Part shown: piece after piece, positions 24,973 to 33,779 of the stretch | How the letters are laid out: each line of letters opens with the position of its first letter | How positions within the stretch are numbered: position 1 is the stretch's first letter | Assembly: GCF_003664005.1 (NCBI RefSeq) | Contig: NZ_RCCJ01000001.1 | Location: forward strand, 372,001 to 436,000 | DNA: 64,000 bases | DNA from: Hydrogenivirga caldilitoris | GTDB lineage: Bacteria > Aquificota > Aquificia > Aquificales > Aquificaceae | Direction: 5' to 3' | Translations under genes and position numbers: made by a program | Notes under the pieces: model-generated | The model's database searches: none | Told to the model about the DNA's origin: nothing | Seen by the model: the letters and a program-made list of their open reading frames with translations, nothing else

Positions 24973-25519
24973 AGATGTCTTCGTGGGTAGAAGAGTGTTT
25001 ATTAAACCACTGTTCTAGGTCTTCGTAATCGTACTCCCCGTCCTTTGTAAAGACTTGCTCAAACTCGTCAAAGCTCATCCCCTCAAGTATGGCGAGTATA
25101 TAAAACCTCACGCCCGGTTCATCACTCGGGTTCATCTTGTAAACCTCTTTAAATATCTTCAGTGCCTTTTCCAGCTCACCAACTTCCCAGTAGAAAACCC
25201 CCATGCTTATAAGCGCCTTTATCAGATGTCTGTTTGTAGGATATTTCCACTCAAGCCTGTCAGGTAGCTTGTTCTCTTCGGATATAAGTTCAATAGCTCT
25301 TCTGTAAGCTTCCTCAAGGATACCTTCCGCATCCTTTACCCTTCCTTCCATCTCGTATATCTCGTTGAGAAATACATAAGGTTCAAGGTAGTATGGGTCT
25401 CTTTCTATAAGTTTTTTGAGAAATTCTTTGAGCTCTTCTATCCTTCCCTCCTTAAAGAGCTCCTTTGCTTTTTCAAAATCCTTTGAGGTTTCCCTCTCTA
25501 TATCCACGAATTCTCTCAT
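24956..25519 (-). CDS. Tetratricopeptide-repeat protein
   Basis: The 187-residue protein has helix pairs of the TPR type: a first unit with PYYLEPYVFLNEIYEMEGRV (about 42-61) and a second with GVFYWEVGELEKALKIFKEV (about 107-126), followed by NPSDEPG. No signal peptide or membrane segment is seen, so it is a cytoplasmic scaffold or partner-binding protein of unknown target. It precedes the radical SAM gene on the same strand by no clear operon logic; it lies 11 nt downstream of that gene's stop. Confidence 0.85.
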   Translation of the reverse strand: MREFVDIERETSKDFEKAKELFKEGRIEELKEFLKKLIERDPYYLEPYVFLNEIYEMEGRVKDAEGILEEAYRRAIELISEENKLPDRLEWKYPTNRHLIKALISMGVFYWEVGELEKALKIFKEVYKMNPSDEPGVRFYILAILEGMSFDEFEQVFTKDGEYDYEDLEQWFNKHSSTHEDIFSSYR

Positions 25520-25530
25520 GGGTATGAATT

Positions 25531-26427
25531 TTAATCGTTAATTAGGGTCAATCCATGAGCTTTTTCAAGTGCCCTCTCGTATTCTTCCCTTGACACTCTC
25601 CTTGCAAGCTCAGGATATTCCTTAGCCCTGTAGAAGGGGAAGTACTGATCCATCACGTTCACCGCAAGCTCAGGGTCTATACTTCTCAGAAAGTCCATAA
25701 CCTCCTTTGTTGTAGATATATCGTTGGGTAGAACGAGGTGCCTCACTATCAGTCCACTGACAGCTATTCCCCGCTCGTCGGTCTTCAGGTTTCTCACCTG
25801 CCTGTAGAATTCCCTTATAGCCTCCTTGGCGTGTTTTGGGTAGTCCTTGACCTTGGAGTACTTCCTTCCGAACTCTCTGCTTAAATACTTCAAGTCGGCG
25901 AGGTATATGTCCACTATCCCGTCCAAGAGTTTGAGGGACTCCAAGGAATCAAAGGAGGAGGTGTTGTAAACGAGGGGTATCCTAAGACCCTTCTCCACCG
26001 CTATAAGGAGAGCTTCCAGTATCTGGGGCACCACGTGAGAGGGAGACACGAGGTTTATATTGTGGCATCCCATGTCTTGGAGTTCCAACATCATATCGGC
26101 GAGCTCTTCAGGTTTAGCCTCTCTCCCCTCTCCGAAGTGGCTTATTTCATAGTTCTGACAGTAAACACACCTCATGTTGCAATAGGAGAAGAATATTGTT
26201 CCGCTGCCCCTGTAGCCCCTTATGGGAAACTCCTCACCCCTGTGGGGAAAGTATGAAGAGACAACCGCATACCTTCCCGTCTTGCAGTATCCAAGCTCGT
26301 TCTCAAGTCTGTTCACCTCGCAGTTGTGGGGACAGACTCGGCAGGAGAGGAGCATCTCCTTAGCCTTCTCAACCCTTTCCCTTAACTCTCCGCTTTCGTA
26401 GAGGTTGAGGTAGGAGGGATACCTCAT
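25531..26427 (-). CDS. Radical SAM enzyme, PflA-related (COG1313 type)
   Basis: The 298-residue protein has the radical SAM cluster motif CNMRCVYC (C83, C87, C90). An N-terminal set of cysteines (C29, C32, C36, C48 in CRVCPHNC and GYCKTG) could bind a second cluster or zinc. This arrangement is typical of the PflA-like family of uncharacterised activating-type enzymes. It also has HNINLVSPSHVVPQI and a C-terminal VMDQYFPFYRA motif. The substrate is unknown. It lies downstream of arsC on the same strand after 20 nt, so it may belong to the arsenic transcript. Confidence 0.88.
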   Translation of the reverse strand: MRYPSYLNLYESGELRERVEKAKEMLLSCRVCPHNCEVNRLENELGYCKTGRYAVVSSYFPHRGEEFPIRGYRGSGTIFFSYCNMRCVYCQNYEISHFGEGREAKPEELADMMLELQDMGCHNINLVSPSHVVPQILEALLIAVEKGLRIPLVYNTSSFDSLESLKLLDGIVDIYLADLKYLSREFGRKYSKVKDYPKHAKEAIREFYRQVRNLKTDERGIAVSGLIVRHLVLPNDISTTKEVMDFLRSIDPELAVNVMDQYFPFYRAKEYPELARRVSREEYERALEKAHGLTLIND

Positions 26428-26447
26428 AGGTATAATTTCTTTTCCTC

Positions 26448-26846
26448 TCAGAGTCTTTCAATGAGCTCCTTCACCCTCCTCTCTATCTCGTCCCTGACCC
26501 ACCTGAAGGCGTATAGACCCTTACCGGCGGGGTCGGGAATGCCCCAGTGTTCTGTCTTGGCTCCCGGCACCACAGGACACTCGTTCTTTGCCGAATCGCA
26601 GAGGGTTATAACGAGGTCAAGCTCGTTAACGGGTATCTCCTCAAGGCTCTTTGAATACTGGTCGGATATGTCTATCCCCACCTCCTTCATGACCTCTACG
26701 GCAAGCCTGTGGACGTAGCCCGCCGGTTTGGAGCCTGCCGAGTAAACCTCTATGTCTTTTCCCATCTCCTTGGCAAAGTACTTAGCAAACCCCTCCGCTA
26801 TCTGGCTCCTCGCCGAGTTTCCCGTGCATATAAAGGCTATTTTCAT
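26448..26846 (-). CDS. arsC: Arsenate reductase, low-molecular-weight phosphatase type
   Basis: ArsC reduces arsenate to arsenite. The 132-residue protein has the phosphatase-type loop CTGNSARS near the N-terminus. It then has the two further cysteines of the thioredoxin-coupled type (TLCDSAKNEC) and the catalytic DP loop (WGIPDPAG). The Cys triad matches the Staphylococcus/Bacillus class rather than plain tyrosine phosphatases. It is divergent from arsR, with 39 nt between starts. Confidence 0.93.
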   Translation of the reverse strand: MKIAFICTGNSARSQIAEGFAKYFAKEMGKDIEVYSAGSKPAGYVHRLAVEVMKEVGIDISDQYSKSLEEIPVNELDLVITLCDSAKNECPVVPGAKTEHWGIPDPAGKGLYAFRWVRDEIERRVKELIERL

Positions 26847-26885
26847 GGCTTGATACCTCTTGTGAGGGACTCTATCTTTATCACA

Positions 26886-27197
26886 ATGGAACTTGAGAAA
26901 CTAAGGAAATTTTACTACGCCCTTTCCGACGAGGTAAGATTGAAGATAATCTCCTTGCTCTCCAAGAAAGGTGAGCTATGCGTGTGTGAGCTTCAGTCAT
27001 TCTTCGGCATATCCCAACCCAACCTCTCCTTTCATCTAAGGGTTCTAAAGGAGGCGAACCTCGTAAGGACCCAAAGGAGAGGTAAGTGGGTATATTACAG
27101 ACTGAACGAGGACAATGAGCTCTTGAGAGCGAACCTGAAGTTCATAAACTCCCTTGGGCTTGAGGTTCCTGAAGAGACCGCCTGCGAGCTTACTTGA
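26886..27197 (+). CDS. arsR: ArsR-family arsenic-responsive repressor
   Basis: The start at 26886 gives a normal 103-residue ArsR protein with a winged helix (about 10-85). The metalloid-sensing helix carries ELCVCEL (C-V-C), the arsenite-binding motif of classical ArsR. The recognition helix is SQPNLSFHLRVLKEANLV. The open frame upstream of 26886 is antisense to arsC and not part of the gene. It should repress the arsC and arsR-trx-permease transcripts until As(III) binds. Confidence 0.93.
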   Translation: MELEKLRKFYYALSDEVRLKIISLLSKKGELCVCELQSFFGISQPNLSFHLRVLKEANLVRTQRRGKWVYYRLNEDNELLRANLKFINSLGLEVPEETACELT

Positions 27198-27205
27198 CCA
27201 CCATC

Positions 27206-27225
27206 ATATAAAAAATTTTTTATAT
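27206..27225. promoter_or_regulatory. 20-bp perfect palindrome between arsR and the thioredoxin-like gene
   Basis: ATATAAAAAATTTTTTATAT is an exact 20-bp dyad, and TATAAT (27223-27228) overlaps its right end. ArsR/SmtB repressors bind A/T-rich palindromes with ATA half-site ends, so this may be an operator over an internal promoter. An A/T-only terminator stem is the alternative. Confidence 0.5.
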
Positions 27226-27249
27226 AATTAAATCCTATAGGAGGTTGCC

Positions 27250-27492
27250 ATGAAAAAGGTTCAGGTTATAAGTGCGTCAAACTGCAAGAACTGCGAAATT
27301 CTATACGATGTGGTCTCAAAAATCGTGAAGGCTAAGGGGATTGATGCGGAGGTTGAGAAGGTCCTTGACGTAAAAGAGGTTGTGAAGTTCGGTGTTATGA
27401 CAACTCCCCTGCTCGTTGTGGACGGAGAACTCAAGCACGCCGGGACTCCCCTGCCTTCCCCGCAGGAGATTGAGGAAATGATAGGTGGATAG
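27250..27492 (+). CDS. Thioredoxin-like small redox protein (CxxC)
   Basis: The 80-residue glutaredoxin-sized protein starts KKVQVISASNCKNCEIL, with an N-terminal CKNC active site (C15, C18 region), a cis-Pro segment (TTPLLVVDG) and a C-terminal helix. It resembles the small redox-active disulfide proteins often found next to ArsR and permease genes. It could supply electrons for ArsC or bind metalloid. The permease gene follows after 3 nt, so the two are co-translated. Confidence 0.87.
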   Translation: MKKVQVISASNCKNCEILYDVVSKIVKAKGIDAEVEKVLDVKEVVKFGVMTTPLLVVDGELKHAGTPLPSPQEIEEMIGG

Positions 27493-27495
27493 GTG

Positions 27496-28449
27496 ATGTT
27501 TTGGATTTACGAAAGGCTCGCCGACCTTATTGTCTACAATCTCCTGAACCTTCAACAGGGTGAGAGGCTTGCGGAGGCTCTTCACTTCTTCATATACGAC
27601 ACCCTGAAGATATTTACCCTCCTCTTCCTCGTGATATTCTTCATGTCCCTTGTAAGGAGCTACTTCCCCCTTGAGAGGACGAGGAGGATAATCTCCCGTC
27701 ATAAGAAGCTTGCCCTTCCCCTTTCAGCCTTCCTCGGAGTTCTGACGCCCTTCTGCTCCTGCTCAGCCGTCCCCATGTTCATAGGCTTCGTGGAGGCAGG
27801 CATACCCTTAGAGGCGACCTTTACCTTCCTGGTGGCTTCCCCGACGGTGAACGAGATGGCTTTGGGACTTTTGCTCTCCCTCTTTGGTCTTAAGGTTGCT
27901 CTCCTCTACATAGGTCTGGGTATAGCGGTCGCCGTCTTTTCGGGATACCTGATAGGGAAGGCAAACCCGAGGAGTCTGATAGAGGACTACGTCTTTCAGG
28001 TTCAGATGGGTGAGAGCGAGGTAAAGGATATAAGCTTTAAGGAGAGACTCAAACTCTCCCTTGAAAGTGTCAGGGAGATAGTGGGAAAGGTCTGGATATA
28101 CATACTTATAGCTATAGGGATAGGGAGCTTTATCCACGGATACGTTCCCCAGGACCTGATTGAAAAGGTGGCTAAGGCTTCAGGTATATTCGGAGTTCCT
28201 CTGGCGGTGGTCATGGGAATTCCCCTTTACTCCAACGCCGCAGGTGTCCTTCCGGTAATCCAGCCTTTAATAGATAAAGGAGTTCCAATAGGAACAGCCC
28301 TCGCCTTCATGATGTCTGTTACCGCCCTCTCCCTGCCAGAGTTCCTGATACTGAAGCAGATAATGAAGGTAAAGCTCATAGCTATATTCGCAGGTGTCGT
28401 CGGAACGTCCATAATCGTAGCCGGCTACATCTTCAATCTCGTTCTCTAA
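27496..28449 (+). CDS. ArsP-like permease (DUF318 family)
   Basis: The 317-residue protein has about eight membrane helices in two halves separated by a cytoplasmic loop (about 150-190). The first half carries TPFCSCSAVP (84-93), the hallmark of the DUF318/ArsP permeases; the second half carries GIPLYSNAAGVLPV. ArsP proteins export trivalent organoarsenicals, and other family members are implicated in metal or thiol compound export. The arsR neighbourhood supports an arsenic-related substrate. The ATG at 27496 is preferred over the GTG immediately before it. Confidence 0.88.
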   Translation: MFWIYERLADLIVYNLLNLQQGERLAEALHFFIYDTLKIFTLLFLVIFFMSLVRSYFPLERTRRIISRHKKLALPLSAFLGVLTPFCSCSAVPMFIGFVEAGIPLEATFTFLVASPTVNEMALGLLLSLFGLKVALLYIGLGIAVAVFSGYLIGKANPRSLIEDYVFQVQMGESEVKDISFKERLKLSLESVREIVGKVWIYILIAIGIGSFIHGYVPQDLIEKVAKASGIFGVPLAVVMGIPLYSNAAGVLPVIQPLIDKGVPIGTALAFMMSVTALSLPEFLILKQIMKVKLIAIFAGVVGTSIIVAGYIFNLVL

Positions 28450-28462
28450 TATACTCTTCTCT

Positions 28463-29014
28463 ATGAAGGTTCAGTTTCTAAAGTCCACCGTGAGGGAGTT
28501 CCCCCCTGCGGACAAACCCGAGGTCGTCTTCGTTGGGCGCTCCAACGTGGGGAAGTCCTCTCTGATAAACATGGTCACGGGAAGGAATATAGCTCGTGTC
28601 AGCAAGGAGCCGGGAAGGACGAGGACCATAAACTACTTCCTTCTTGAGGATAGCGTCTATCTCGTGGACGTCCCCGGTTACGGCTTTGCGAGGGTTCCCA
28701 AGGAGGAGCAGGAAAGGTGGAAGAGCATGATGGAGAACTACTTCCGGGAGAGGAAGGAGAACATAAAGATGGTTTTCGTCCTGATAGACGCCGTTGCCGG
28801 CGTGCAGAAACTTGACGAACAGATGTTAGAGTGGCTCCAATTTATAGGAGTTCCTTTTACCGTGGTTCTTACAAAGACTGACAAGGCTAAGCAGAAGGAG
28901 CTCTCAAGAACTCTGAAGCAGGTGAAGGGCTACGTCGGTGAGACCGCAATTGTTATGAGCTCTGCCAAAGAAGGGAAAGGGAAGAAGGAGATACTTAGCA
29001 GGATATTCTCCTGA
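28463..29014 (+). CDS. engB: Ribosome biogenesis GTPase EngB/YsxC
   Basis: EngB is an essential TRAFAC GTPase acting in large-subunit assembly. The 183-residue protein has G1 GRSNVGKSSL, G2 PGRTRTINYF, G3 DVPGYGFA, G4 TKTDK and a G5-like SSAKEGKG segment, all in the EngB spacing. The length is normal. It lies 13 nt downstream of the permease gene and 18 nt upstream of hslV. Confidence 0.95.
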   Translation: MKVQFLKSTVREFPPADKPEVVFVGRSNVGKSSLINMVTGRNIARVSKEPGRTRTINYFLLEDSVYLVDVPGYGFARVPKEEQERWKSMMENYFRERKENIKMVFVLIDAVAGVQKLDEQMLEWLQFIGVPFTVVLTKTDKAKQKELSRTLKQVKGYVGETAIVMSSAKEGKGKKEILSRIFS

Positions 29015-29032
29015 AAGCTGTATAATCCTTAC

Positions 29033-29566
29033 ATGATGGAAGTTCGCTCAACTACCATTCTGGCTGTAAGGAAAAACGGGGAAACCGTTATAGGTGGCGA
29101 TGGGCAGGTCACTGTGGGAAGCTCCGTTATAAAGCACTCAGCTCGGAAGATAAGGAGACTATACAAGGACCAGGTTGTCGTGGGTTTTGCAGGAAGTGCT
29201 GCCGACGGACTTGCCCTGATGGAGAGACTTGAGCAGAAGCTGGAAGAGTTCAGGGGTAACCTTCTCAGAGCCTCAGTGGAACTTGCAAAGGACTGGAGGA
29301 TGGACAAGTATCTCAGGAGGCTTGAAGCCCTTATGCTTGCAGTTGACAAAGAGCACATGCTTCTTATATCTGGCAACGGGGACATAATAGAACCGGATGA
29401 GCCGGTGTTGGGCATAGGTTCTGGAGGAGACTTCGCGCGTTCAGCAGCCCTGGCTCTTTACAGGAACACCAACATGAGTGCTGAGGATATAGTTAAAGAA
29501 TCTCTCAGGATAGCCTCCGAGATATGCGTTTACACCAACTCAAACATAGTTATTGAGAAGCTTTAG
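29033..29566 (+). CDS. hslV: ATP-dependent protease peptidase subunit HslV
   Basis: HslV is the proteasome-like threonine peptidase that works with the HslU ATPase. Cleavage after the first five or six residues would expose the catalytic Thr of TTILAVRKNG. The GDGQVTVG, VGFAGSAADG and LGIGSGGDFARSAALAL motifs are typical. The 177-residue length is normal. Two adjacent ATGs (29033, 29036) are possible starts. The hslU gene is not in this window. The end overlaps the convergent membrane-protein gene by 17 nt. Confidence 0.96.
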   Translation: MMEVRSTTILAVRKNGETVIGGDGQVTVGSSVIKHSARKIRRLYKDQVVVGFAGSAADGLALMERLEQKLEEFRGNLLRASVELAKDWRMDKYLRRLEALMLAVDKEHMLLISGNGDIIEPDEPVLGIGSGGDFARSAALALYRNTNMSAEDIVKESLRIASEICVYTNSNIVIEKL

Positions 29567-30020
29567 GTACATATAAAAGACCGAGAGTTCCGCCCCATAT
29601 CAGATGTAGCAGGAAGAGGGAGATATGATCCTTGAGGGGTATATTTAAAAACTCTTTCATGAATTTGGCACCGCCGTAGGCGGTAATTACAAGTACAAAG
29701 AGGACAATTAAGTGCCACACTGCACCGAAGGTTAAGCCTTTGAACAGTCCATTTTTAGGAGGAACGAGGCGGTAAACCTGAGGATGAACGAAGACCAAAG
29801 CCAAAACTACGGAATTAATGGTGTGTCCCGCAGCCATAATCCAGTCTTCCATCCCTCTGAATAAACCCCATATCTTTATAAGCTCTATATATCCCCTGTA
29901 TGTACCGAAGAGTCCGAGGAAACCGTCAAGCATAAGGTCAACTCCGAGCATAACGTAGCCTGCGACTAAACTGGCAAATATGTAGCTCGGGAAGTTCACC
30001 CCTTTCACGATACTATTCAA
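29550..30020 (-). CDS. Membrane protein of unknown function
   Basis: The 156-residue protein has about four hydrophobic segments (roughly 10-32, 60-80, 95-117 and 130-150). Polar residues sit inside them, including His and Glu/Asp (GMEDWIMAAGHTINS, WHLIVLF). I do not recognise the family. Its start overlaps the uvrC stop by 8 nt, so the two are translationally coupled; a DNA-repair role does not follow from that. Confidence 0.75.
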   Translation of the reverse strand: MNSIVKGVNFPSYIFASLVAGYVMLGVDLMLDGFLGLFGTYRGYIELIKIWGLFRGMEDWIMAAGHTINSVVLALVFVHPQVYRLVPPKNGLFKGLTFGAVWHLIVLFVLVITAYGGAKFMKEFLNIPLKDHISLFLLHLIWGGTLGLLYVPKASQ

Positions 30021-31701
30021 GGTATTTCTTTACCTCCTGCTGGAGCGAGATAGGAAGACCCAACTTTCTGAGTCTTTCTTCATCCGCCCTGATAAATTCA
30101 TAGAGGTTGTCAAAGTTCCTGTAAATTATCTTTCGTCTCGTTTCACCTACACCCTTTACCTTGGAAAGAACGTCTTCCAGAGCTCTCTTTGTCCTAAGCT
30201 TTTTGTTGTAAGAGAGGGCGAACCTGTGAGCTTCGTCTCTTATGAGACCAAACACTCTGTAAAGTATGGGTTCTTCCTTGAGTTTGAGTTGTTTCCCGTC
30301 TTCGGTAAGAAGTATCTCTTCCTCCTTTGCTATGGAAAAGACTTTAATAGGCAGGTTAAATAGGTCTCTTACCTGAATTGCAACGTTCATCTGTCCTTTG
30401 CCTCCGTCTATGAGCCACAGGTCAGGCATAGGCTCCCTTTTCTCTTTGAGCCTCCTTGCCCTTCTGGTAAGTACCTCTCTGAGGGCACCGTAGTCGTCTA
30501 TCTGGGACAGGCTCTTTACTCTGTACCTCCTATACCTCTTTTTGTTTATCCTCCCCTCTTCCCATATTACACAGCTTCCTACCGTATCTTCTCCATAGAA
30601 GTGGGATATATCAAACCCCTCTATTATCCTTGGAAGTTGGATTCCTAACTTACCGGAAAACTCCTCCTCCAGAAGTTCAAGGTTTATACTCTCTTTGACG
30701 TTTTCCTCTGCGAGATTTACCAGCTCCAGAGGTACTTCCTGCAAGAACTCCACCTTGTGTTTTGCCCTTTCCCTAATCCACCTTTTGGCTTCCTCGGATA
30801 GTTTGAAGTTCCCAAGGATGGTTTCAGGAACGAAGTTTGAGTAGTAATACCCAAGTATGAATTCTTCAAAATCTGTTTCCCTGTCAAGGTCGTAAATCTC
30901 TTTGCTTATCAGCTTACCCCCCCTTATCAGGAACAAACCTACCCTTCTGCCAAGCGTGTAAAAGAGATCCGCACAGTTGTAAGGAAGTCCTGTAACGCTC
31001 TGACCCCTGGTTATATTTTCAAGAGCCCTTATCTGGTCCCTTATGTGGGCGCACTTTTCAAAAAGCATCTCTTTCGCAAAGTCTTCAACCTTTTCGTACA
31101 GCTTCGGAAGTATATCTGCCACCTCTCCCGAGAGTAGAGCCTTGCTTCCCTCAACGCTCAGTTCGTATTCTTCCCTGGTAACAAACCCTGTGCAGGGGGC
31201 GGAGCAGAGTCCGAGGTGGTAGTCCATACAAGGTTCTGTCCTTTTAGGCAGAGGGTCACAGGTTCTTAGCTTAAAGAGTTTATGGATTAATTTCTTGACC
31301 TTATAAGCCTTGCTCGCCTGCAGGAATGGTCCGTACAACATACCCTTGTGCTGGGTACCCCTTACGACTTTTATAGTCGGATAGGGTTCCTCCGTTAAGA
31401 GGAGCATAGGATAACCGCCTCCGTATTTGTGTAGTATGTTGTATTTGGGCTTGTGGGATTGTATGAGGTCAACCTCAAGAACCAGGGCTTCAAACTCATT
31501 CCTGGTTATTATCCATTCTAAACTCACCGAATCTCTAAATATCGCAAATTCCTTAGTGTCGGTTTCAGAGAGTTTAAGATGTTGCTGGAGCCTCTTCTTT
31601 ATGTTCTTCGCCTTTCCTATGTAAGTTGGTTTCCTTTTGCCTTTGAATATATACACGCCCGGTTTCTCGGGAGCTTTTGATACAACCTCTGTCCAGTTCA
31701 T
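30013..31701 (-). CDS. uvrC: Excinuclease ABC subunit C
   Basis: UvrC makes both incisions in nucleotide-excision repair. The 562-residue protein has an N-terminal GIY-YIG nuclease (GVYIF and PTYIGKA near the start). A cysteine-rich insert (LRTCDPLP, CMDYHLGLCSAPC) follows, then the UVR-contact region. The C-terminal RNase-H-like endonuclease half has FDISHFYGEDTVGSCV, LWLIDGGKGQMNVA and DEAHRFAL. A helix-hairpin-helix near the end reads VKGVGETRRK. It is slightly shorter than the usual 590-610. It is divergent from flhA, with 32 nt between the starts. Confidence 0.96.
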   Translation of the reverse strand: MNWTEVVSKAPEKPGVYIFKGKRKPTYIGKAKNIKKRLQQHLKLSETDTKEFAIFRDSVSLEWIITRNEFEALVLEVDLIQSHKPKYNILHKYGGGYPMLLLTEEPYPTIKVVRGTQHKGMLYGPFLQASKAYKVKKLIHKLFKLRTCDPLPKRTEPCMDYHLGLCSAPCTGFVTREEYELSVEGSKALLSGEVADILPKLYEKVEDFAKEMLFEKCAHIRDQIRALENITRGQSVTGLPYNCADLFYTLGRRVGLFLIRGGKLISKEIYDLDRETDFEEFILGYYYSNFVPETILGNFKLSEEAKRWIRERAKHKVEFLQEVPLELVNLAEENVKESINLELLEEEFSGKLGIQLPRIIEGFDISHFYGEDTVGSCVIWEEGRINKKRYRRYRVKSLSQIDDYGALREVLTRRARRLKEKREPMPDLWLIDGGKGQMNVAIQVRDLFNLPIKVFSIAKEEEILLTEDGKQLKLKEEPILYRVFGLIRDEAHRFALSYNKKLRTKRALEDVLSKVKGVGETRRKIIYRNFDNLYEFIRADEERLRKLGLPISLQQEVKKYLE

Positions 31702-31733
31702 CTTAAAGAAATATAATTTCCTTAAGGGAGTGT

Positions 31734-33779
31734 ATGAAGTACAAAGAAGCTTGGATAATCTTAGCCTTTATTATAATCCTTACGGCGATAATAATTCCCA
31801 TTCCAGCTTTTCTTCTTGATATACTTCTTGCAACCAGCATAACCTTTTCCCTTGCCGTTCTGGTGCTTACATTCTTTGTTAAGACTCCCCTTGAGCTCAG
31901 CTCCTTCCCAACGATACTTCTTATGGGTACGCTCCTCAGACTTTCCCTTAACATAGCTGCGGCAAGGAGAATACTCCTTTACGGACACGAAGGCACCGAT
32001 GCGGCAGGACACATAATAGAGGGTTTCGGAAAGTTTGTGGTCGGTGGGGACGTGGTAGTTGGACTGATCGTGTTTCTCATATTCATAGTCATAAACTTTA
32101 TAGTTATAACCAGGGGTGCGGAGAGGATATCCGAAGTGTCTGCAAGATTTACCCTTGACGCTATGCCTGGAAAGCAGATGAGCATAGATGCGGATTTGAA
32201 TGCAGGTCTTATAACGGAGGAGGAAGCAAAGAACAGGAGGGCACAGCTTGAAAGGGAAGCATCCTTTTACGGTGCTATGGACGGAGCAAGCAAGTTCATA
32301 AGAGGGGACGCTATCGCTGCACTTCTCATACTCTTCCTTAGCCTTATAGGGGGTCTCATAGTCGGGCTTGTCTTCAGGGGAATGGCTTTTATGGATGCAC
32401 TGCAAACTTACACCTTGCTTACGGTGGGAGAAGGTCTCGCTTCCCAGATACCCTCTCTTATACTTTCAACCTCTGCAGGTTTGATAACCACCAAAAGTTC
32501 CTCCTCTGATGAAGTAGGGGCAGTTATAGCTGAGGAGTTTTCAAAAGAACCGAGAGCCCTTCTCTTTTCCTCTGCACTCCTGGTCTTTATAGGTCTACTG
32601 CCGGGACTTCCGAAGATACCCTTCTTCTTTATGGCGGGTGTTCTTGGGGGACTTTACTACGCTCTGAGTAGGAGTTTAAAGGAGAAACAGATTAAAGAGC
32701 TTGAAAAGCTCGTTGAAGAGCAGAAAAAGGAAGAATCAAAAAAGAGAGAAACCGAAGAAGAGTTTATACCTCAACCCGACCCTATAACAATGGAGGTGGG
32801 TTACGGTCTTATCCCCTATGTAGACGAGAGCCAAGGTGGGGATGTACCACAGAGAATCAGGACTATGAGGAGGCAGATAGCTCAGGAATACGGTGTAATA
32901 GTCCCTCTGGTGCACATAAGAGATAACCTCAAGCTCCAGCCAAATCAGTACCGGATACTCATCAAAGGGATTGAATCCGACTCCTATGAGATAATGCCAG
33001 GATACTCGCTGGCTGTTGATCTTGGTACTACCAGAGGTAAGGTTGAGGGTATAGAGACGAAAGAGCCAGCCTTTGGTATGAGAGCCTTCTGGATTCCTGA
33101 AGACAAGAAGGATGAAGCCCAGAGGAAAGGCTATATGGTGGTTGACATAAGTACTGCGATAATTACGCACCTGTCCGAGGTTATAAAGAGAAATCTCCAT
33201 GAGCTTCTCGGAAGGAATGAAGTCATTGAGCTTATTGATAGGCTCGCAAAGAAGTATCCTAAGGTAGTTCAGGAAATAGTCCCAGAACACGTTCCCATAT
33301 CCGTGGTGCATAGAGTTCTTCAGAACCTTTTGAGGGAAGGTATACCTGTCAACGACCTTTTGACCATACTTGAAACACTTGCTGACTACATAGACCAAAC
33401 CAGAGACCCGGATATACTGACGGAATATGTCAGGCAGAATCTGTCCAAGAAGATAACACGTATGTACATGACGGATGGGGTTCTCTACGCTCTGGCACTA
33501 TCTCCAAAGGTTGAGGCAAAGCTTATCCACATGATTAATGAAGGAAGGGAAGATGAGTTCATAGACCTCGTCTTGAACAAACTTTACAGGAAAATGACAA
33601 AGGAGATTGAAAAGTTTGTTCAGTTTCAGGCGCAACCCGTTCTCTTGACATCGGCGAATTTACGTAGATATGTGAGAAAGACCTTAGAGCCCTACTTACC
33701 TCAGCTCGCCGTTCTATCTTATAATGAACTTGAAAAGCAGGTTAACATGAAGATATTAGGACTTATAGATGAAGACTGA
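31734..33779 (+). CDS. flhA: Flagellar export gate protein FlhA
   Basis: FlhA forms the nonameric export gate of the flagellar type III secretion system. The 681-residue protein has about eight N-terminal membrane helices. Between helices lies the highly conserved cytoplasmic FHIPEP loop ([19 protein letters not shown] and the following acidic part). A large cytoplasmic domain (about 330-681) binds export chaperones. It is the first gene of a flagellar operon with flhF, flhG and fliA, each overlapping the next by 4-38 nt. Confidence 0.97.
   Translation: MKYKEAWIILAFIIILTAIIIPIPAFLLDILLATSITFSLAVLVLTFFVKTPLELSSFPTILLMGTLLRLSLNIAAARRILLYGHEGTDAAGHIIEGFGKFVVGGDVVVGLIVFLIFIVINFIVITRGAERISEVSARFTLDAMPGKQMSIDADLNAGLITEEEAKNRRAQLEREASFYGAMDGASKFIRGDAIAALLILFLSLIGGLIVGLVFRGMAFMDALQTYTLLTVGEGLASQIPSLILSTSAGLITTKSSSSDEVGAVIAEEFSKEPRALLFSSALLVFIGLLPGLPKIPFFFMAGVLGGLYYALSRSLKEKQIKELEKLVEEQKKEESKKRETEEEFIPQPDPITMEVGYGLIPYVDESQGGDVPQRIRTMRRQIAQEYGVIVPLVHIRDNLKLQPNQYRILIKGIESDSYEIMPGYSLAVDLGTTRGKVEGIETKEPAFGMRAFWIPEDKKDEAQRKGYMVVDISTAIITHLSEVIKRNLHELLGRNEVIELIDRLAKKYPKVVQEIVPEHVPISVVHRVLQNLLREGIPVNDLLTILETLADYIDQTRDPDILTEYVRQNLSKKITRMYMTDGVLYALALSPKVEAKLIHMINEGREDEFIDLVLNKLYRKMTKEIEKFVQFQAQPVLLTSANLRRYVRKTLEPYLPQLAVLSYNELEKQVNMKILGLIDED

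Noticed and set aside
26709-26885. N-terminal extension of arsR
   Set aside because: It is antisense to arsC; the ATG at 26886 gives a standard ArsR protein.
31761-32405. Open frame antisense to flhA
   Set aside because: A shadow of the hydrophobic flhA N-terminus with no start signal.
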